This document shows, one piece after another, positions 33,809 through 37,137 of a stretch of DNA of 37,137 nucleotides. The stretch lies in assembly GCA_017985015.1 (NCBI GenBank), contig JAGNYI010000030.1:1-37137 (forward strand), given 5' to 3'. The stretch is from Giesbergeria sp. (GTDB lineage Bacteria > Pseudomonadota > Gammaproteobacteria > Burkholderiales > Burkholderiaceae_C). A model generated the notes under the pieces. That model searched no databases. It was not told the origin of the DNA and worked only from the letters and a program-made list of their open reading frames with translations. How positions within the stretch are numbered: the stretch's first letter is position 1; every line of letters starts with the position of its first letter. Position numbers and translations under genes: made by a program.

Positions 33809-34039
33809 CTACCAGTCCCGAATCACCAGACGATAGGATTCATCGACATCGAGCTCATGAGGAAACTTGTACGGGGGAGAGGAGTCTTCCCCGCTCAGCC
33901 ACGAAATGTCTAGGTTTCCTTCAGCTCTGGCAAGCCGTTCCGCCTCGGCTCGGAGCACAGCGAGTGAGTTGGATTGCATGAGGAGGAGGGGCTCCCCGAC
34001 CGGGCCATGCTTGTCCAAAGATTGTTTGTAGAGGTTCAT
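33809..34039 (-). CDS. Small protein of unknown function, upstream of the ClpP-like gene
   Basis: 76 aa from the ATG at 34039; a TTG at 34072 would add 11 residues. No signal peptide or membrane segment. The sequence is charged and partly hydrophilic (SGEDSSPPYKFPHELDVDESY), with no recognised domain. The six-base spacer and same strand argue for co-transcription with the ClpP-like protein gene. No clear ribosome binding site is seen before the ATG, so coding status is moderate. Confidence 0.5.
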   Translation of the reverse strand: MNLYKQSLDKHGPVGEPLLLMQSNSLAVLRAEAERLARAEGNLDISWLSGEDSSPPYKFPHELDVDESYRLVIRDW

Positions 34040-34072
34040 CGAGACGCTCGCTTGGGTTGATCCGTTTAGCAA

Positions 34073-34423
34073 CTTGACCGGTTGAGTGAAAGTTTAGCGC
34101 GTTCGGTTGAATGAGGGGTCAGGCGCCCGTGCCACGCTCGGCGAGCGCTTCTCGGCGCAATTTGATTGCTGTGGCAGTACGACCAAGCGCTTTGGCTATG
34201 GCCTCGTCTGTGCTACACGAATGTGCTGAAGGTGGCCGCTGGAAGGGCGGTCAGCCCGCTGGACGCCTCGGATTTGGTGTCTGACAGTCCGTTTTACTGT
34301 GCATGGATGACGTCTCGTTTGGGTCGACAACAGCCGACCGAAAAACCCCATGTCGGCCATTCCCTTGCATTCAAAAGCTGCCCCCTCGAAGGTCCGCCGT
34401 CTTGACGCCAAGGCACTCGACCC
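34073..34423. other. 351-base spacer, no gene seen
   Basis: Sits between the small gene and the PEP-mutase-family gene. Open frames exist on both strands (up to ~84 codons), but their translations are Arg-, Pro- and Ser-rich and show no conserved segment. No terminator or repeat from the other families in this window was found. Confidence 0.4.
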
Positions 34424-35233
34424 CTACTGCCCAAGAAACATCGCATCCACCTTCGGCAACCCCTCGAAACAAGCAAACGTCCCCTCGTCCGCAATCTCTT
34501 TCGCGGCGTGCAGGAACCCCGCCCAGGCCGTGCGCGCCAGCGCACCACCCACGCTGATCCGGCGCACGCCCAGATCCGCAGCTTCTGCGACGGTGATAAA
34601 TGTCGTGTTGATCAGCAGGTTCACCGGTTTCGGCGCCACAGCGGCGACGACTGCAGCGATATCTTCTCGCTTGTGAATCCCCGGTGCGTACAGGCAGTCG
34701 GCGCCGGCCTCTGCATACGCTTGCAGCCTGCGAATCGTCTCGGTGATGTCGGGGCGCCCGCAGATGAAGCCTTCTGATCGACCGGTGAGCAGGGCGCCTC
34801 TGCCCGTCTCGTCAATGGCTTGCCGCGCAGCCTTGATTCGGGCGACCGCGAGTTCGAAGTCGTGCAAGGGATGACTAGCGTCGCCTGTGGAGTCTTCGAT
34901 GGAGAGCCCTGCAATGCCGGTGGCTACGGCAAGCTTTACGTTCGCCGCGACCTGTGCTGGGTCAATGGCGAAGCCGCCTTCAAAATCCGCGTTCACGGGC
35001 ACCGCAACGGTGGCAACGATTTGGCGCAGGTGCTCAAGCGCCTGGTCAAGGGTGATCTGGGTGTCCGCTCGGCCCCGCGACCACGCGAAGCCTGCGCTGG
35101 TGGTGGCCAAGGCTTTAAATCCCATCTGCTCCAGAGCCCGTGCACTCCCCACATCCCAAGGGTTGGGCATGACGAAACAATTCGCGTCATGCAAGCGGCG
35201 AAACGTTTCGCGCTGATGTTGATGTGCTTCCAT
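34424..35233 (-). CDS. Isocitrate lyase/PEP mutase-family enzyme
   Basis: 269 aa TIM-barrel enzyme. Segments: MPNPWDVGSARALEQMGFKA, where family members bind substrate phosphate or carboxylate; VPVNADFEGGFA with Asp and Glu for magnesium; GLSIEDST; GRSEGF and ADCLYAPGI. This is the general PEP mutase/carboxyvinyl-phosphonate mutase branch; the KKCGH lyase motif is not visible, so it is not a classical isocitrate lyase. Reaction is unknown. ATG at 35233 (MEAHQHQRETF) was chosen; the longer frame is not conserved. It is divergent from the Fsr-type transporter, with a 250-base spacer. Confidence 0.85.
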   Translation of the reverse strand: MEAHQHQRETFRRLHDANCFVMPNPWDVGSARALEQMGFKALATTSAGFAWSRGRADTQITLDQALEHLRQIVATVAVPVNADFEGGFAIDPAQVAANVKLAVATGIAGLSIEDSTGDASHPLHDFELAVARIKAARQAIDETGRGALLTGRSEGFICGRPDITETIRRLQAYAEAGADCLYAPGIHKREDIAAVVAAVAPKPVNLLINTTFITVAEAADLGVRRISVGGALARTAWAGFLHAAKEIADEGTFACFEGLPKVDAMFLGQ

Positions 35234-35483
35234 GCCATGGCTCCAAGAACGCAATCGATGGCATGATTTTGCCCCTTCAAGGGTGCCGAGTGACAGGGGG
35301 CAGATGGAGCGCGCCGTCCAGCGTGATTGGCACCACCTCCAGGGACGTCCATGTAAGAACATCCCGGTGGGTGGTCAATCGAGTCGCAAGAAAAATTTCC
35401 GTTCGAAATCTAGAATTCTGCTGTGCCAGCCGCCCCGTCGAACCCGTATCAACGGTTCGCGCCTCCTCCAGGAACCCCTCCCA

Positions 35484-36692
35484 ATGTCCAGCCTTGCCGC
35501 CACGCTCCGCCCGCCTCAAGCCCCCAAGGCCGAGTACCGCGTTCTGGGCGCCATCAGCGCCTCGCACATGGTCAACGACATGATGCAGTCGCTGATTCTG
35601 GCGATGTACCCGATCCTCAAGGGCGACTTTCACCTGAGCTTTGTGCAGATCGGCTTCATCACGCTGACCTACCAGTTGACGGCGTCGCTGCTGCAGCCGC
35701 TGATTGGCCTGACCACCGACCGTCGGCCGCAACCGTATTCGCTGCCGTTCGGCATGGTCTCGACCTTGTGCGGTTTGATTCTTTTGGCCTATGCGCCGAC
35801 CTACGCGGTGCTGCTGCTCGCTGCGGCGTTTGTGGGCCTGGGGTCGGCCATCTTCCACCCGGAGTCGTCGCGCATCGCTCGGCTGGCGTCGGGCGGGCAG
35901 CACGGGCTGGCGCAGTCGGTGTTTCAAGTGGGTGGCAATACCGGCAGTGCGGTGGGGCCATTGCTTGCCGCCGCCGTGATCGTGCCGTTTGGCCAGCGCA
36001 GTGTGGCCTGGTTTGGGTTGGTCGCACTGATGGCCATCGTGATGCTGCTGCAGGTAAGCCGTTGGTACGCGGCGCACAACCTGGCGGCTGGGCCGGTCGG
36101 CCAGCGTGCAGTGCCCAGCTCGCCGCACCCGCGCGGCGTGGTGCTGTTTGCGATTGGCGTGCTGCTGGTGCTGATTTTTTCCAAGTATTTCTACATTGCG
36201 GGCATCAGCAGCTTCTACACCTTCTATTTGATCGAGAAGTTCGGCTTGTCGGTGCAGAGCGCGCAGGTGCACCTGTTCATCTTTTTGTTCGCCTCGGCCA
36301 TCGGCACGCTTGCGGGTGGGCCGATTGGCGATCGCATTGGGCGCAAGCCGGTGATCTGGGCGTCCATCCTTGGCGTCGCGCCCTTCGCGCTGCTGCTGCC
36401 GCATGCGGATCTGTTCTGGACGACCGCACTCACGATCGTGATTGGGCTGGTGCTTTCGTCTGCCTTTTCGGCCATCCTGGTGTATGCGCAGGAACTCATG
36501 CCAGGGAAAATTGGCGCAGTCTCCGGCTTGTTCTTCGGCTTTGCGTTCGGTATGGGCGGCCTGGGCGCTGCGGCGCTGGGTTTGTTGGCCGACCGCACCA
36601 GCATTGATTACGTCTACAGGGCGATCGCCTACCTGCCGTTGCTGGGCGTCGTGGCCGCCTTTCTACCCAAAAGTCAAAGAGCGGCTGTCTAG
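35484..36692 (+). CDS. fsr: Fosmidomycin-resistance-type MFS transporter (Fsr-like)
   Basis: 402 aa, about twelve membrane segments. The N-terminus AISASHMVNDMMQSLILAMYP is typical of Fsr proteins, with FHLSFVQIGFITLTYQLTAS after it. Also GGPIGDRIGRKPVIW (motif A) and the loop IFHPESSRIARLASGGQHGL. The ATG at 35484 follows AGGA at 35470-35473 by ten bases. Relatives export fosmidomycin or antiseptics by proton antiport; substrate here is unproven. The stop TAG is formed by the CTAG end of the palindromic element at 36689. Confidence 0.9.
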   Translation: MSSLAATLRPPQAPKAEYRVLGAISASHMVNDMMQSLILAMYPILKGDFHLSFVQIGFITLTYQLTASLLQPLIGLTTDRRPQPYSLPFGMVSTLCGLILLAYAPTYAVLLLAAAFVGLGSAIFHPESSRIARLASGGQHGLAQSVFQVGGNTGSAVGPLLAAAVIVPFGQRSVAWFGLVALMAIVMLLQVSRWYAAHNLAAGPVGQRAVPSSPHPRGVVLFAIGVLLVLIFSKYFYIAGISSFYTFYLIEKFGLSVQSAQVHLFIFLFASAIGTLAGGPIGDRIGRKPVIWASILGVAPFALLLPHADLFWTTALTIVIGLVLSSAFSAILVYAQELMPGKIGAVSGLFFGFAFGMGGLGAAALGLLADRTSIDYVYRAIAYLPLLGVVAAFLPKSQRAAV

Positions 36693-36875
36693 GAGGCTGT
36701 CGGACTTGGAGCGTCGAAAGCGAAAACCGAAGGTTTCACCAAAATCGGCCCCAGCGAGGACAGTTTTTGCCGGATTTGCCGCCTCATAGCCCGGCTATGG
36801 GGCAAAAAGACGGTGGAAAATGGCCCGCTGCGGTCGATTTGCAGCCGACGATTTCCAAGTCCGACAGCCTCCTAG
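36689..36875. repeat. Palindromic MITE-like element C, CTAG-bounded
   Basis: A perfect 22-base inverted repeat (36689-36710 and 36854-36875) encloses an interior of 179 bases between two CTAGs. Termini after CTAG read GGAGGCTGTCGGAC. The interior folds back on itself (CATAGCCCGGCTATGG near the centre). It encodes nothing. The left CTAG supplies the TAG stop of the Fsr-like gene, exactly as element A does for the HD-GYP gene, although the inner sequences differ. Confidence 0.82.
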
Positions 36876-36906
36876 CGTTGCCTCGCCCAGGTTGCAGCGT
36901 CGGCTG

Positions 36907-36916
36907 CCCCCCCCCC
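36907..36916 (+). repeat. Ten-C homopolymer before the MFS start
   Basis: Ten consecutive C residues, 9 bases before the ATG at 36926. The frame is also open through the tract from a TTG at 36878, so the tract may lie either in the translation-initiation region or in the coding sequence. Confidence 0.6.
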
Positions 36917-36925
36917 GATTCTTCA

Positions 36926-37137
36926 ATGAACCCCTTTTCACCTACATCCGGCGCCAGCGTCAGAGCCAGGCTGAAAAGGACGTTCCGCTCACTGGGCAGG
37001 CACAACTATCGCGTCTGGGCCGCCGGCTCATTTGTTTCCAACATTGGCACGTGGATGCAACGCATCGCCCAGGATTGGCTGGTGCTGACCCAGTTGACCC
37101 AGCACAGCGGCACCGCAGTGGGTGTGGTGATGGCGCT
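36926..37137 (+). CDS. MFS transporter, 5' part only (cut by window edge)
   Basis: The first ~70 codons, start MNPFSPTSGASVRARLKRTF, then RVWAAGSFVSNIGTWMQRIA and QDWLVLTQLT, which is the first-helix region of the EntS-like (MFS_3, PF05977) transporters. Its 3' end lies beyond the window. The start is at 36926, but a TTG at 36878 is in frame and would put a poly-C tract in the coding part. Export substrate is unknown. No clear ribosome binding site is seen. Confidence 0.7.
   Translation, partial: MNPFSPTSGASVRARLKRTFRSLGRHNYRVWAAGSFVSNIGTWMQRIAQDWLVLTQLTQHSGTAVGVVMA

Noticed and set aside
34424-35233. Classical isocitrate lyase of the glyoxylate shunt
   Set aside because: At 269 aa it is far too short and the KKCGH motif is absent; it belongs to the small PEP-mutase branch.

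Overview
The window reads as chromosomal DNA of a GC-rich betaproteobacterium, most likely Burkholderiales/Comamonadaceae (Acidovorax-like). This is inferred from the orn/M48/pterin dehydratase/rsgA cluster, the BPSS1780-type membrane protein next to thrB, DUF2782 and polA, a Tat-type PhoX, and several families of dispersed repeats of a kind I associate with that family. No database was searched. No rRNA, prophage, plasmid gene, CRISPR array or biosynthetic cluster is visible. Most of the window is housekeeping genome, broken up by small repeats and one insertion sequence.

Layout. 1-3.3 kb: a tightly packed leftward operon (M48 metalloprotease, pterin-4a-carbinolamine dehydratase, rsgA) diverges from orn. 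3.3-8.1 kb: a DEAD-box RNA helicase with a long leader and a strong terminator, a diguanylate cyclase with two sensor-like repeats, and a Bcr/CflA drug exporter. 8.3-12.4 kb: tRNA-Lys(CTT), a beta-hydroxyacid dehydrogenase, an arylformamidase-like hydrolase whose 3' end overlaps guaC (GMP reductase), and an unknown exported protein. 12.4-19 kb: a UvrD-type helicase, a small membrane protein with a GNAT acetyltransferase, a glucoamylase-like protein, and an HD-GYP c-di-GMP phosphodiesterase behind an AT-rich leader. 19-26 kb: two tandem palindromic elements, a FecR-domain protein, PhoX with an upstream Pho box, then BPSS1780-like/thrB/DUF2782 and a serine hydrolase. 26-31 kb: polA, a large inverted repeat, and the AzlCD amino-acid exporter. 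31-37 kb: an IS110-family element, a ClpP-like secreted protein with a small partner, a PEP-mutase-family enzyme, a fosmidomycin-resistance-type transporter, a third palindromic element, and the start of another MFS transporter.

Functionally the window supports ribosome maturation (rsgA), RNA turnover (orn, helicase), DNA repair (uvrD, polA), purine salvage (guaC), threonine synthesis (thrB), phosphate scavenging (phoX), export of small molecules, and c-di-GMP signalling at both ends (one synthase, one hydrolase).

The most notable unexplained structure is repeat biology rather than a new enzyme system. Three non-coding palindromic elements are bounded by CTAG, and two of them begin exactly on the TAG stop codon of the preceding gene. 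A short palindrome-like repeat with an invariant 7-base spacer lies in frame inside three unrelated genes (rsgA, uvrD, DUF2782). A long repeat unit is present three times, twice as an inverted pair behind polA and once beside the IS110 element. Other points worth attention are a clear Pho-box array before phoX, a ten-C tract next to an MFS start codon, and a decayed duplicate of a gene end beside the FecR gene.
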